From an uncultured Oscillospiraceae bacterium (GTDB taxonomy: Bacteria > Bacillota > Clostridia > Oscillospirales > Oscillospiraceae): DNA of 8,303 bases. The notes below the pieces were generated by a model. It saw only the letters and a list, made by a program, of their open reading frames with translations, made no database searches and was not told the origin of the DNA. The position numbers were made by a program, and so were the translations under genes. The stretch lies in contig CAAFMK010000161.1 of NCBI GenBank assembly GCA_900763995.1, forward strand, positions 1 to 8,303. Reading direction: 5' to 3'. Shown piece after piece: positions 1 through 6,462 of this stretch (the stretch's first letter is position 1; every line of letters begins with the position of its first letter).

Positions 1-703
1 ATTTTTTATTACATTTTTCCCCTTTATTTTCCTCTTTTCCCTTGGAATCGGGGCGGGCCTGGGCTATGGTCAGACCATAGACCACCGATGCACCCACATT
101 CAAAAGCTGACTGGCACACTCTGACATGGTGGCTCCTGAGGTGACCACATCGTCCACCAGCACCACCCGCTTTCCAGTTAAGTCCATATCTTTGATTGGC
201 TGATAGGCCCCCATGGCGTTTGCCTGTCGGGCACTGTCCCCCTCCAGGCCGGACTGGGCCGTAGTATTTCTGATTTTTTTCAAGGTGGACTGCACTGGAA
301 TGTCCAGCTGCTTCCCCACCGCTCTGGCCAGCAGCTCCGCCTGGTCAAAGCCCCGCTCCCGCAGTCGTCCCCGGCTCAAGGGACACCAGGTAATAAGGTC
401 TGCGCCTTGGGGCATATGATCCTGGAGACATTGGGCCATCAGTGTTCCAAAGGGCTGGCTGTAGGCCCGTATCCGCTGGAATTTATATCGGTGTATGGCA
501 TCTGGCACCGCTTTATGGTAGGCCAGAGGTGAGAAACAGCTTTGGAGATGTTCCACATCCCGCTCCCCCCTGTCCCCAACCAGCCAGGGCAGCTTGGGCT
601 GACAGTCTGGGCAGACCGGCGCTCTGGGTACATCCAAAATATGCTGACAGTAGGGGCATTTCGGCGGAAAAAACAGATCCAGCAGCGCTGTATGCAGCTT
701 CAT
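1..703 (-). CDS. comF: ComF family phosphoribosyltransferase-like protein, 3' end cut by window edge
   Basis: Translating the minus strand from ATG at 703 gives 234 codons with no stop before base 1, so the C-terminus is cut, probably by only a few residues because ComF proteins are usually about 220-250 aa. Visible features in order: a zinc-ribbon-like pair of CxxC motifs (Cys16/19 and Cys31/34); the conserved region around YHKAVPDAIHRYKF (62-75); RGRLRERGFDQAELLA (111-126); RNTTAQSGL (145-153); and the PRPP-binding loop VVLVDDVVTSGATM (180-193), diagnostic of type I phosphoribosyltransferases. In naturally competent bacteria ComF/ComFC works in the cytoplasm in DNA uptake, with ComFA. In Clostridia the family is widespread and its role is often unclear. 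The start is supported by a GGAGG site 10 nt upstream (714-718). The tail after residue 220 is Lys/Glu-rich and low in complexity. No clear promoter is visible between it and the valS terminator. Confidence 0.9.
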   Translation of the reverse strand, partial: MKLHTALLDLFFPPKCPYCQHILDVPRAPVCPDCQPKLPWLVGDRGERDVEHLQSCFSPLAYHKAVPDAIHRYKFQRIRAYSQPFGTLMAQCLQDHMPQGADLITWCPLSRGRLRERGFDQAELLARAVGKQLDIPVQSTLKKIRNTTAQSGLEGDSARQANAMGAYQPIKDMDLTGKRVVLVDDVVTSGATMSECASQLLNVGASVVYGLTIAQARPDSKGKEENKGEKCNKK

Positions 704-772
704 TTTATCACTTCCTCCCATTTGATCCACCAAAAACAGATATATGGTCTGAACCTGAAAACTATGTGCAAA

Positions 773-819
773 AAGAAAGGGTTTACCGTCTGTATGGTAC
801 AAACAGCAAACCCTTTCTT
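773..819 (-). terminator. Rho-independent terminator after valS
   Basis: A 12-bp perfect inverted repeat (arms 773-784 and 808-819, AAGAAAGGGTTT on one arm) encloses a 23-nt loop that can pair further internally (CTGT with ACAG). Read on the minus strand, the 3' arm runs into a T-rich stretch (TTTCTTTTT). It lies 22 nt past the valS stop, in the right place to end the T-box/valS transcript before comF. The stem is A/T-rich at its ends, so it may be leaky. Confidence 0.75.
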
Positions 820-840
820 CAAATCATCTGCAAGTGGTAC

Positions 841-3483
841 TTACATTCCCTTCAGCTGATCCTCCAGCTTGGCCACCAGCTCGGTGAGCTGGGCGGCTCG
901 CTCCTGTTCAGCCTGTACCACATGAGCTGGGGCTTTGTTGACAAAGCCGGGATTTTGCAGCTTGGTATTCAGCTTCTGGAGCTCCTGGGTATTCTTTTGC
1001 AGCTCCTTCTCCATCCGGGCCTTTTCCTTCTCCAGATCCACCAGCTCTGCCAGAGGGATGAACAGCTGGGCGGCGTGGGTCACCACTGTGACCTGTCCAG
1101 CGGCAGCGGGGGCCTGATCTGCGGAGACGATCTTCACCTCACTGGCATAGCCCATCTTCTTCAGGAAGGGCACGCCCAGCTGGAACACCTCACCCTCTCC
1201 AGTGGCCACAGTGATCTGGGCCTTCTTGGAGGGGGGTACATTCATCTCTGCACGGCGGGTGCGCACTGCACGGATGGCATCCATAATGAGCTCCATAGCC
1301 TTCTCCTCCTGGGGGGAGTCCATGGTCTTGCTGTACTCAGGCCAGCTCTGGAGCATGAGGAAGTCCTGCTCACCTACACCCTCCTCATGGGGCAGTGCCT
1401 GCCAGATCTCCTCGGTGATAAAGGGCATGAAGGGGTGGAGCAGCTTGAGCATCTGGGTGAGTACATGGCACAGCACCTGCTGGGCCCGCACCTTGCTGTC
1501 CTCATCCTCACCTTGCAGGCGGGTCTTGGTCAGCTCGATATACCAGTCGCAGTAGTCATCCCAGATGAAGTCGTAGATCTTCTGGGCGGCCACACCCAGC
1601 TCATACCGATCCATGTTATCGGTGATCTCATGGATGACCCGATTGAGCTTGGACAAAATCCACTTGTCCTCCAGCTCCAGCTTCTCAGGCAGCTGGCACT
1701 TGTCAATGGTCAGGTTCATCATCAGGAAGCGGCTGGCGTTCCAGATCTTGTTGGCAAAGTTCCGCATGGCCTCACAGCGCTCGGTGTAAAAACGCATATC
1801 GTTGCCGGGGCTGTTGCCGGTCACCAGATTAAAGCGCAGGGCATCGGCCCCATACTTGTCTGCGATCTCCAGGGGGTCGATGCCGTTGCCCAGAGACTTA
1901 CTCATCTTCCGGCCCTTGTCATCCCGCACCAGACCGTGGATAAATACAGTGTGGAAGGGGGGCTTCTTGGTCTGCTCGCAGGCGGAGAAGATCATGCGGG
2001 CCACCCAGAAGAAGATGATGTCATAGCCTGTGACCAGCACATCTGTGGGGTAGAAGTAGTCCAGATCCTCAGTCTTTTCCGGCCAGCCCAAGGTGGAGAA
2101 GGGCCACAGGGCACTGGAGAACCAGGTATCCAGCACATCGGGGTCACGCTCGATCTTCTGGGAGCGGCAGTGCTCACACTGGGTGGGGTCAGTACGGCTG
2201 ACGGTCATCTTGCCGCAGTCAGCACAGTACCACACAGGGATCTGGTGACCCCACCACAGCTGGCGGGAGATACACCAGTCGTGGACATTCTCCATCCAGT
2301 TGGTGTAAGTCTTGGAGAAGCGGTCGGGCACAAACTTGACCTCGCCATCCTCCACTACTCTCAGGGCCTCTTTGGCCATAGGGGCCATTTTTACAAACCA
2401 CTGGGCGGAGATGATGGGCTCCACATCGTTGTGGCAGCGGTAGCAGGTGCCCACATTGTGGGAGTAGTCCTCGATCTTTTCCATCAGGCCCAGTGCCTCC
2501 AGATCGGCGATAACTGCCTTTCTGGCCTCGTACCGATCCATACCCTCATACTTGCCGCCATTGGCGTTGACCACACCGTTGTCATCCAGCACCCGGATGG
2601 TCTCCAGATTGTGGCGCAGACCCACCTCGAAGTCGTTGGGGTCGTGGGCGGGGGTCATCTTGACACAGCCGGTACCAAAGTCCATCTCCACATAGTCGTC
2701 CGCCACAATGGGAATCTCACGGTCCATCAGGGGCAGGATGCAGGTCTTGCCCACCAGATGCTTGTAGCGCTCATCGTTGGGGTTTACTGCCACACCTGTG
2801 TCGCCCATCATGGTCTCAGGGCGGGTGGTGGCCACCACCAGATAGCCGGAACCGTCGGCCAGAGGGTAGCGCATATGCCACAGATGGCCAGGCTTGTCCT
2901 GATACTCCACCTCGGCATCACTCAAAGCGGTGATACAGTGGGGGCACCAGTTGATGATGCGGCTGCCCTTGTAGATCAGTCCCTTCTCATACAGGGAGCA
3001 GAAGGTCTCACGCACGGCCTGAGAACAGCCCTCGTCCATGGTGAATCTGGCCCGCTCCCAGTCACAGGAGGCACCCAGCTTTTTCTGCTGCTCTACAATG
3101 CGGTTGCCATACTTATGCTTCCAGTCCCACACCCGCTCCAGGAACTTCTCACGGCCCAGATCGTAGCGGCTGAGCCCCTCTTTGGTGCGCAGCTCCTCCT
3201 CCACCTTGATCTGGGTGGCGATACCGGCGTGGTCAGTGCCGGGGACCCACAGTGCGGCATAGCCCTGCATCCGCTTAAAGCGGGTCAGGATGTCCTGTAG
3301 GGTGGAGTCCATCGCGTGGCCCATATGCAGCTGCCCGGTGACATTGGGGGGCGGCATTACAATGGTAAAGGGCTTTTTCCTTGGGTCACGGTGTCCACGG
3401 AAGCAGCCGGACTGCTCCCAGGTCTTATAAATGCTGGATTCCACTTCCTGAGGCTCATAGACCTTTGGCAGTTCTTTTTTCAT
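841..3483 (-). CDS. valS: Valyl-tRNA synthetase (ValRS)
   Basis: This cytoplasmic class I synthetase attaches valine to tRNA-Val. The 880-aa product is complete and of normal family length. It shows the N-terminal MKKELPKVYEPQEVE region, the ATP-binding HIGH motif as HMGH (53-56) after PPPNVTGQL, and the CP1 editing domain with VVATTRPETMMGDT (216-229) and AHDPNDFEVG (279-288), which deacylates misacylated Thr-tRNA. CxxC pairs at 180/183, 347/350, 420/423 and 436/439 suggest zinc binding. Then come KMSKS (526-530), the anticodon-binding domain (about 600-760, with DWYIELTK) and the C-terminal tRNA-binding coiled coil (about 814-880). An upstream in-frame ATG at 3516 would add 11 residues and overlap the preceding stop as ATGA. 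The ATG at 3483 has a far better Shine-Dalgarno and matches the usual family start, so it is preferred. It is the last gene of the T-box operon, 29 nt after the phosphodiesterase gene. Confidence 0.98.
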   Translation of the reverse strand: MKKELPKVYEPQEVESSIYKTWEQSGCFRGHRDPRKKPFTIVMPPPNVTGQLHMGHAMDSTLQDILTRFKRMQGYAALWVPGTDHAGIATQIKVEEELRTKEGLSRYDLGREKFLERVWDWKHKYGNRIVEQQKKLGASCDWERARFTMDEGCSQAVRETFCSLYEKGLIYKGSRIINWCPHCITALSDAEVEYQDKPGHLWHMRYPLADGSGYLVVATTRPETMMGDTGVAVNPNDERYKHLVGKTCILPLMDREIPIVADDYVEMDFGTGCVKMTPAHDPNDFEVGLRHNLETIRVLDDNGVVNANGGKYEGMDRYEARKAVIADLEALGLMEKIEDYSHNVGTCYRCHNDVEPIISAQWFVKMAPMAKEALRVVEDGEVKFVPDRFSKTYTNWMENVHDWCISRQLWWGHQIPVWYCADCGKMTVSRTDPTQCEHCRSQKIERDPDVLDTWFSSALWPFSTLGWPEKTEDLDYFYPTDVLVTGYDIIFFWVARMIFSACEQTKKPPFHTVFIHGLVRDDKGRKMSKSLGNGIDPLEIADKYGADALRFNLVTGNSPGNDMRFYTERCEAMRNFANKIWNASRFLMMNLTIDKCQLPEKLELEDKWILSKLNRVIHEITDNMDRYELGVAAQKIYDFIWDDYCDWYIELTKTRLQGEDEDSKVRAQQVLCHVLTQMLKLLHPFMPFITEEIWQALPHEEGVGEQDFLMLQSWPEYSKTMDSPQEEKAMELIMDAIRAVRTRRAEMNVPPSKKAQITVATGEGEVFQLGVPFLKKMGYASEVKIVSADQAPAAAGQVTVVTHAAQLFIPLAELVDLEKEKARMEKELQKNTQELQKLNTKLQNPGFVNKAPAHVVQAEQERAAQLTELVAKLEDQLKGM

Positions 3484-3490
3484 AATAATT

Positions 3491-3498
3491 TCTCCTTT
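3491..3498 (-). promoter_or_regulatory. Ribosome binding site that sets the valS start
   Basis: The minus strand reads AAAGGAGA, close to the ideal anti-Shine-Dalgarno match, about 8 nt before the ATG at 3483. The alternative ATG at 3516 has no such site; its only support is the ATGA overlap with the upstream stop. Confidence 0.85.
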
Positions 3499-3512
3499 TG
3501 TAGGTGTATTGG

Positions 3513-4541
3513 TCATTTAACATTCAGTCCATTGGCAGCGGATGGGATGGGCCTATCAAATGTGCTCAACAGCATTTTGTTGGTTCCCCTCCTGACCCGC
3601 TCCAGCTGGTCGGTGGTCACATAATCGGAATAATATCCATCTGCGGCCCAGCTGTGCTGAACCATTTCCAGCAGCCTGTTGACTGTATGCAGATAGAGGC
3701 GGCATCCGTGGCGGTGAACCGCCTGGCTCCGCTCCTTGGTGAGACGGTCAGATGGGATCGTGATCACCTTGATCCCCCGCTCTTGGCAAAACGCCCCCAG
3801 ATCCTCAAAATCTGGATCGACCAGCTGGTACACTGTAAAAATCCAGTTGGTCACCGGGGCTCTCTGTACGATCCAGTCATACATCTCCTTGTGATAGATC
3901 TGAACAATGATCCGATCCCACAGCTGGGGATGATTTCGGCTCTGGATCTCCCAGGCCAGGGCCTGCATCTGGCGGCACACGGTATCCCGGTCGGTCTCCT
4001 TGCTGTCTGTCACAATATAGATGTCAGGATACTCCTCCATCAAATCTATGATATTGCTGATGTCCAACGGGGTGTAGTAGTAGCAGATCGGGGTGGACAT
4101 GAAGGTGGCCCAGTCCATAACGCCCCCCTCCACATAGGTCTGTTCCAGATTGTAGTAGGAAATCTGATCCCAGTCATGCCGTGCCACCAGAACCCCATCA
4201 GAGGTCAGCTGCAGATCCACCTCAAACACCCGCTGGCCCGCCTGGTAGCTGGCAAAAAAGGCATCTGCGCTGTTGGTGCCCGTCCGCCCATCCACGGTGC
4301 CCATTGCGTGGCTGATCACGGGAATCTCATACCACGGTTTGAGGGGTTGCTCCCGCTGAATCCCCTGTTGTCCAGGTATCCCCTGTTCTAAGGGCTGCTC
4401 CCACACATAGGCCGCAAGGGAGAGCTGTATACACAGCAGAGCAGAACACAACAGAGCAGAACACACCAGTGCCCCTCTGACCAGGTACTGTCCTCCCCTC
4501 TTTGCCCAAGACCAGAAAGCCTTTGGCCACTGCGAATTCAT
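3513..4541 (-). CDS. Membrane-anchored glycerophosphodiester phosphodiesterase / PI-PLC-like protein
   Basis: The 342-aa product has a short basic N-terminus, one hydrophobic segment (about residues 18-45) acting as anchor or uncleaved signal, and an extracytoplasmic TIM-barrel domain of the GDPD/PI-PLC superfamily. Seen residues: His78 in ISHAMG, NSADAF (90-95), the metal-binding pair in FEVDLQLTSDG (Glu107, Asp109), His122-Asp123 in VARHDW, and IVTDSKE (176-182) where the third acidic/Lys motif is expected. Family enzymes hydrolyse glycerophosphodiesters or phospholipid head groups. The canonical HRG motif is HAMG here, so the first Arg is replaced, as I recall for a Firmicute GDPD-like subfamily; the substrate cannot be assigned. 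A GTG at 4550 could add three residues but has no properly spaced ribosome site. The ATG at 4541 has AGGGTG upstream. It lies 24 nt after the YcxB-like gene and 29 nt before valS, so it is in the T-box operon. Confidence 0.85.
   Translation of the reverse strand: MNSQWPKAFWSWAKRGGQYLVRGALVCSALLCSALLCIQLSLAAYVWEQPLEQGIPGQQGIQREQPLKPWYEIPVISHAMGTVDGRTGTNSADAFFASYQAGQRVFEVDLQLTSDGVLVARHDWDQISYYNLEQTYVEGGVMDWATFMSTPICYYYTPLDISNIIDLMEEYPDIYIVTDSKETDRDTVCRQMQALAWEIQSRNHPQLWDRIIVQIYHKEMYDWIVQRAPVTNWIFTVYQLVDPDFEDLGAFCQERGIKVITIPSDRLTKERSQAVHRHGCRLYLHTVNRLLEMVQHSWAADGYYSDYVTTDQLERVRRGTNKMLLSTFDRPIPSAANGLNVK
4437..4466. repeat. 15-bp tandem duplication inside the phosphodiesterase membrane segment
   Basis: Two adjacent copies (4437-4451 and 4452-4466) match at 14 of 15 bases. 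The unit is a multiple of three, so it duplicates five residues in frame (CSALL-CSALL) within the hydrophobic helix. It lengthens the membrane segment without breaking the gene and may be a slippage-prone site. Confidence 0.8.
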
Positions 4542-4565
4542 TGGCTTCACACCCTAATCTAAATT

Positions 4566-5105
4566 TTATGCTTGCTTGAGGCTCCGCCCCATCCACTGGG
4601 CTTTTATCTGACATTGCCCCTCCAGCCAGCTGCGCAGCTCCTCTGGTGTCCCGCCCTGGATCTGCCCCTTACTGATGACCAGCCCCTTCCCCCGATGGTG
4701 AAAGAGGTAGAGGGCCAGCTCTGTTTCATACAGTATATCACAGTCGCTGTACTGGTAGTGAACCGACTGCTCTCCACGGGTGATGTCCACCCCATAGGGG
4801 CCGAAGGTAAACTGATCCGGCACCTGATTTCTTCTGGTTTTCTGCTTGATCCGCCAGGCTGAAAAATGGTCGTACAACACAAATACCCCCAGGAGTATGG
4901 CTCCCAGCAGGAAATAGATGGCCCCCTGTCCAGCTGTGCCGTTTTGCCCAGTGATAACCGCCACACCCACGCCAGCGCAGATCAGGGCTAAGACCAGCAC
5001 CATGGCTCTGCGGATCATTGTTTCCTTTTTCTCCACTGTCTTTGCCGCAACCCGTCTGAGATCCAGCAGATGGGCATAGTCGTACCGTGTTTTTGCTGTC
5101 ATCAT
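4566..5105 (-). CDS. Small two-helix membrane protein, YcxB-like
   Basis: The 179-aa product has a soluble N-terminus, two hydrophobic helices (about 33-53 and 60-79), a basic stretch (IKQKTRRNQ, 86-94), and a C-terminal cytoplasmic domain with an alternating beta pattern: FTFGPYGVDI, SVHYQYSDCDILYETELALYLF, GLVISKGQI, then a short helix PEELRSWLEG. This layout resembles the YcxB-like family common in Firmicutes, whose function is unknown; the assignment is by eye. The start is placed at the ATG pair 5105/5102, preceded by AAGGGA in GAAGGGAACACGACT. A longer in-frame start at 5201 exists but would place coding sequence over the T-box antiterminator and terminator, so it is rejected. It is the first gene of the T-box operon, starting about 30 nt after the leader terminator, and is followed after 24 nt by the phosphodiesterase gene. 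Confidence 0.75.
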   Translation of the reverse strand: MMTAKTRYDYAHLLDLRRVAAKTVEKKETMIRRAMVLVLALICAGVGVAVITGQNGTAGQGAIYFLLGAILLGVFVLYDHFSAWRIKQKTRRNQVPDQFTFGPYGVDITRGEQSVHYQYSDCDILYETELALYLFHHRGKGLVISKGQIQGGTPEELRSWLEGQCQIKAQWMGRSLKQA

Positions 5106-5134
5106 AGTCGTGTTCCCTTCTGTGGCATATACGC

Positions 5135-5166
5135 AAAAAAACCCTGAGCCGATGGACAGCTCAGGG
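5135..5166 (-). terminator. T-box regulated intrinsic terminator
   Basis: An 8-bp perfect stem (5166-5159 GC-rich arm CCCTGAGC, with GCTCAGGG at 5149-5142) and a 9-nt loop are followed by seven T residues (5141-5135) on the minus strand. It ends about 30 nt before the YcxB-like start and would block that gene, the phosphodiesterase and valS when tRNA-Val is charged. Confidence 0.92.
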
Positions 5167-5191
5167 CGATTTGATCCGCGGTACCACCTGA
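5161..5191 (-). promoter_or_regulatory. T-box antiterminator
   Basis: The minus strand folds as TCAGG (5191-5187), the seven-base bulge TGGTACC (5186-5180) and GCG (5179-5177), then a loop, then CGC (5168-5166) and CCTGA (5165-5161). All eight base pairs are perfect. The bulge start UGGU is complementary to a tRNA 3' end ACCA, meaning discriminator base A, as expected for tRNA-Val. It shares 5161-5166 with the terminator stem, so the two structures exclude each other. Confidence 0.92.
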
Positions 5192-5382
5192 TTTTCCCCA
5201 TGAGGGGACTCTCATTTCCTCTATAATGGGAGGGCCCACCATCTCCTACTGTAAGTTCAGAGATAAAGCTCCAGGATCACCTTCTGCACCCTCGGGGGGA
5301 CACCTTCCACCACAGCGGTGCCTCTCTACAACCTCCGAATAGGGCATACTCCTTCCCTTCCAAGCCGTTTACTTTTCTATAG

Positions 5383-5411
5383 AGTATATGCAAAAAGGGC
5401 AGATTTGTCAA
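5383..5411 (-). promoter_or_regulatory. Sigma-A promoter of the T-box operon
   Basis: The minus strand has TTGACA (5411-5406), a 17-nt spacer and TATACT (5388-5383): a perfect -35 and a 5/6 -10. Transcription should start near 5376, just before stem I of the T-box. It lies about 50 nt past the coaX stop. Confidence 0.88.
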
Positions 5412-5461
5412 GAGGCAGGCCGATGTACACCCATCCCTTTTTGGCCGGCGTACCACAGGGG

Positions 5462-6247
5462 TCAGTCAGCCCGGAAGCGGTCAGCGCTGTTCTTCTTATA
5501 GATGATATTCAGCCCCTTGAGCAGCAGATCCCGATCCACCCGGATCTGCCGGTGACAAAGAGGAACTACAAACTGTGCCATACCTCCAGTGGCCACCACG
5601 GTGGTGGAACAGCCCAGCTCCTCCTCCACCCGGTCAAGCATTCCATCAATCATGGCGGCGGTGCCATACATGATGCCGCTGCGCATACAGTCCACAGTGT
5701 TTTTCCCAATGACCTTTTTGGGCTTGTCCAAACGAATGCCGGGCAGCTGGGCTGTGCGGGAGGTCAGGGCCTCCAGAGAAACCCGGACACCAGGAATGAT
5801 ACAGCCGCCCAGGTAGGTATTTCCCTTCCCTACCACCTCAATGGTGGTGGCGGTACCCAGATCCAGCAGGGTCAGAGGGGGCTGAAACTCCGCCAGAGCG
5901 GCCACTGCAATGACGATTCGGTCACTGCCCACCTGTGAGGGAGTGTCCATCTGAATGTTCAGCCCGGTCTTGACCCCCGGCCCCACCACCATAGGCTCCC
6001 GGCCAATGAGCTTGACCAGACCGGTACGCACTGCGTTAAAGACGGGGGGGACCACAGAGGACACAATACAGTCATCCACATCCTGTGGCTTTACATCAAA
6101 CAGCGAGAGGATGTTCTTGATCTCCACCCCATACTGGTCAGAGGTCTTAATGTGATCGGTTGCAATGCGGCCTTCAAACAGAATTTTGTCATCCTGAATT
6201 CCCCCGATGACAATATTTGTATTACCCACATCAATGGCAAGGAGCAT
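5462..6247 (-). CDS. coaX: Type III pantothenate kinase
   Basis: It catalyses the first committed step of coenzyme A synthesis, pantothenate to 4'-phosphopantothenate, in the cytoplasm. Type III enzymes need a monovalent cation and are not feedback-inhibited by CoA. The 261-aa product is of normal length. ASKHA-fold motifs are visible: the phosphate loop IDVGNTN (5-11), SSVVPP (63-68), GSDR (107-110) carrying the expected catalytic Asp109, LDLGTATT (128-135), GGCIIPG (147-153) and GIMYGTA (191-197). An in-frame GTG at 6256 would add three residues. The ATG at 6247 is preferred because AGGTG precedes it by 6 nt and MLLAIDVGNTN is the usual family start. It has its own promoter and is divergent from coaBC. 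No terminator is visible in the 50 nt before the T-box promoter, so its transcript may run into the T-box leader. Confidence 0.97.
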   Translation of the reverse strand: MLLAIDVGNTNIVIGGIQDDKILFEGRIATDHIKTSDQYGVEIKNILSLFDVKPQDVDDCIVSSVVPPVFNAVRTGLVKLIGREPMVVGPGVKTGLNIQMDTPSQVGSDRIVIAVAALAEFQPPLTLLDLGTATTIEVVGKGNTYLGGCIIPGVRVSLEALTSRTAQLPGIRLDKPKKVIGKNTVDCMRSGIMYGTAAMIDGMLDRVEEELGCSTTVVATGGMAQFVVPLCHRQIRVDRDLLLKGLNIIYKKNSADRFRAD

Positions 6248-6329
6248 AGGGGGCACCTGCTTTCTTTGGTGATATTGTTATGTATGACCACAGCGGCCAT
6301 CTACAGCCCACTGCTTTTATCCGGGTGGT

Positions 6330-6358
6330 ATTATACAGGCTAATGCTATGGGATGCAA
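6330..6358 (-). promoter_or_regulatory. Promoter of coaX
   Basis: The minus strand reads TTGCAT (6358-6353), 17 nt, then TATAAT (6335-6330), giving a start near 6323 and a leader of about 76 nt. A modest 6-bp inverted repeat (6291-6296 with 6308-6313) lies in that leader; no known riboswitch is recognised there. Confidence 0.83.
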
Positions 6359-6393
6359 GAAGAAAGTAAGATAAAACAATATTTTTTCAACCC

Positions 6394-6422
6394 TTTACAG
6401 TTACTCGGAAACTTTGTATAAT
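6394..6422 (+). promoter_or_regulatory. Promoter of coaBC
   Basis: TTTACA (6394-6399), a 17-nt spacer and TATAAT (6417-6422) predict a start near 6429 and a leader of about 34 nt. It is back to back with the coaX promoter; the two -35 boxes are 35 bp apart across an A/T-rich spacer (6359-6393) that could act as an upstream element for both. Confidence 0.88.
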
Positions 6423-6449
6423 CGAAGAACCATTTGCACCCTACATTTT

Positions 6450-6456
6450 GGGAGGA
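6450..6456 (+). promoter_or_regulatory. Ribosome binding site that sets the coaBC start
   Basis: GGGAGGA lies 6 nt before the ATG at 6463. A longer in-frame reading from TTG at 6448 would put this site inside the coding sequence and has no site of its own, so the ATG is preferred. Confidence 0.85.
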
Positions 6457-6462
6457 ATCGTT

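Larger units (their letters stand above)
5135..5376 (-). ncRNA. T-box leader riboswitch, valine-type specifier
   Basis: This leader binds an uncharged tRNA and switches from terminator to antiterminator. Stem I shows the landmarks in order on the minus strand: AGGA (5353-5350) followed by the loop-E GTA (5349-5347), the AG-bulge AGAGAGG (5327-5321), the distal loop GCTG (5316-5313), and on the 3' side AGAAG-GTG-A followed by TCCT (5276-5273), which pairs with AGGA. By alignment to the B. subtilis glyQS layout (codon, then A, then helix), the specifier is GTG at 5280-5278, a Val codon. A hairpin (5195-5208, TCCCC/GGGGA) fits stem III. The T-box sequence AGGTGGTACCGCGG follows. The downstream genes include valS, which supports valine. 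The 5' end is inferred from the promoter. Confidence 0.93.

Noticed and set aside
704..772. A possible promoter for comF between the valS terminator and its start
   Set aside because: Candidate -10-like TATATC and -35-like TTGCAC on the minus strand are about 21 nt apart, outside the usual spacing. comF may depend on read-through or a weak promoter.
442..3300. A 952-codon open frame on the plus strand opposite comF and valS
   Set aside because: It runs across two real minus-strand genes and the terminator between them, has a His/Leu/Gly-rich composition typical of antisense frames in GC-rich codon-biased genes, and shows no domain. valS on the other strand is unmistakable.
3504..4391. A 295-codon plus-strand open frame opposite the phosphodiesterase gene
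   Set aside because: Same shadow pattern; no ribosome site or recognisable motif, while the minus strand has GDPD catalytic motifs and a membrane segment.
5412..5461. A GGCC inverted repeat after coaX as its terminator
   Set aside because: The stem is only about four base pairs with a long loop and no following T-tract.
5318..5938. A 206-codon plus-strand open frame spanning the T-box leader and coaX
   Set aside because: It crosses the T-box stem I and promoter on the opposite strand and lies over coaX; no motif supports it.
6291..6313. A small hairpin in the coaX leader as a possible riboswitch
   Set aside because: It is six base pairs with a G-T pair and has no match to a riboswitch architecture that I recognise.
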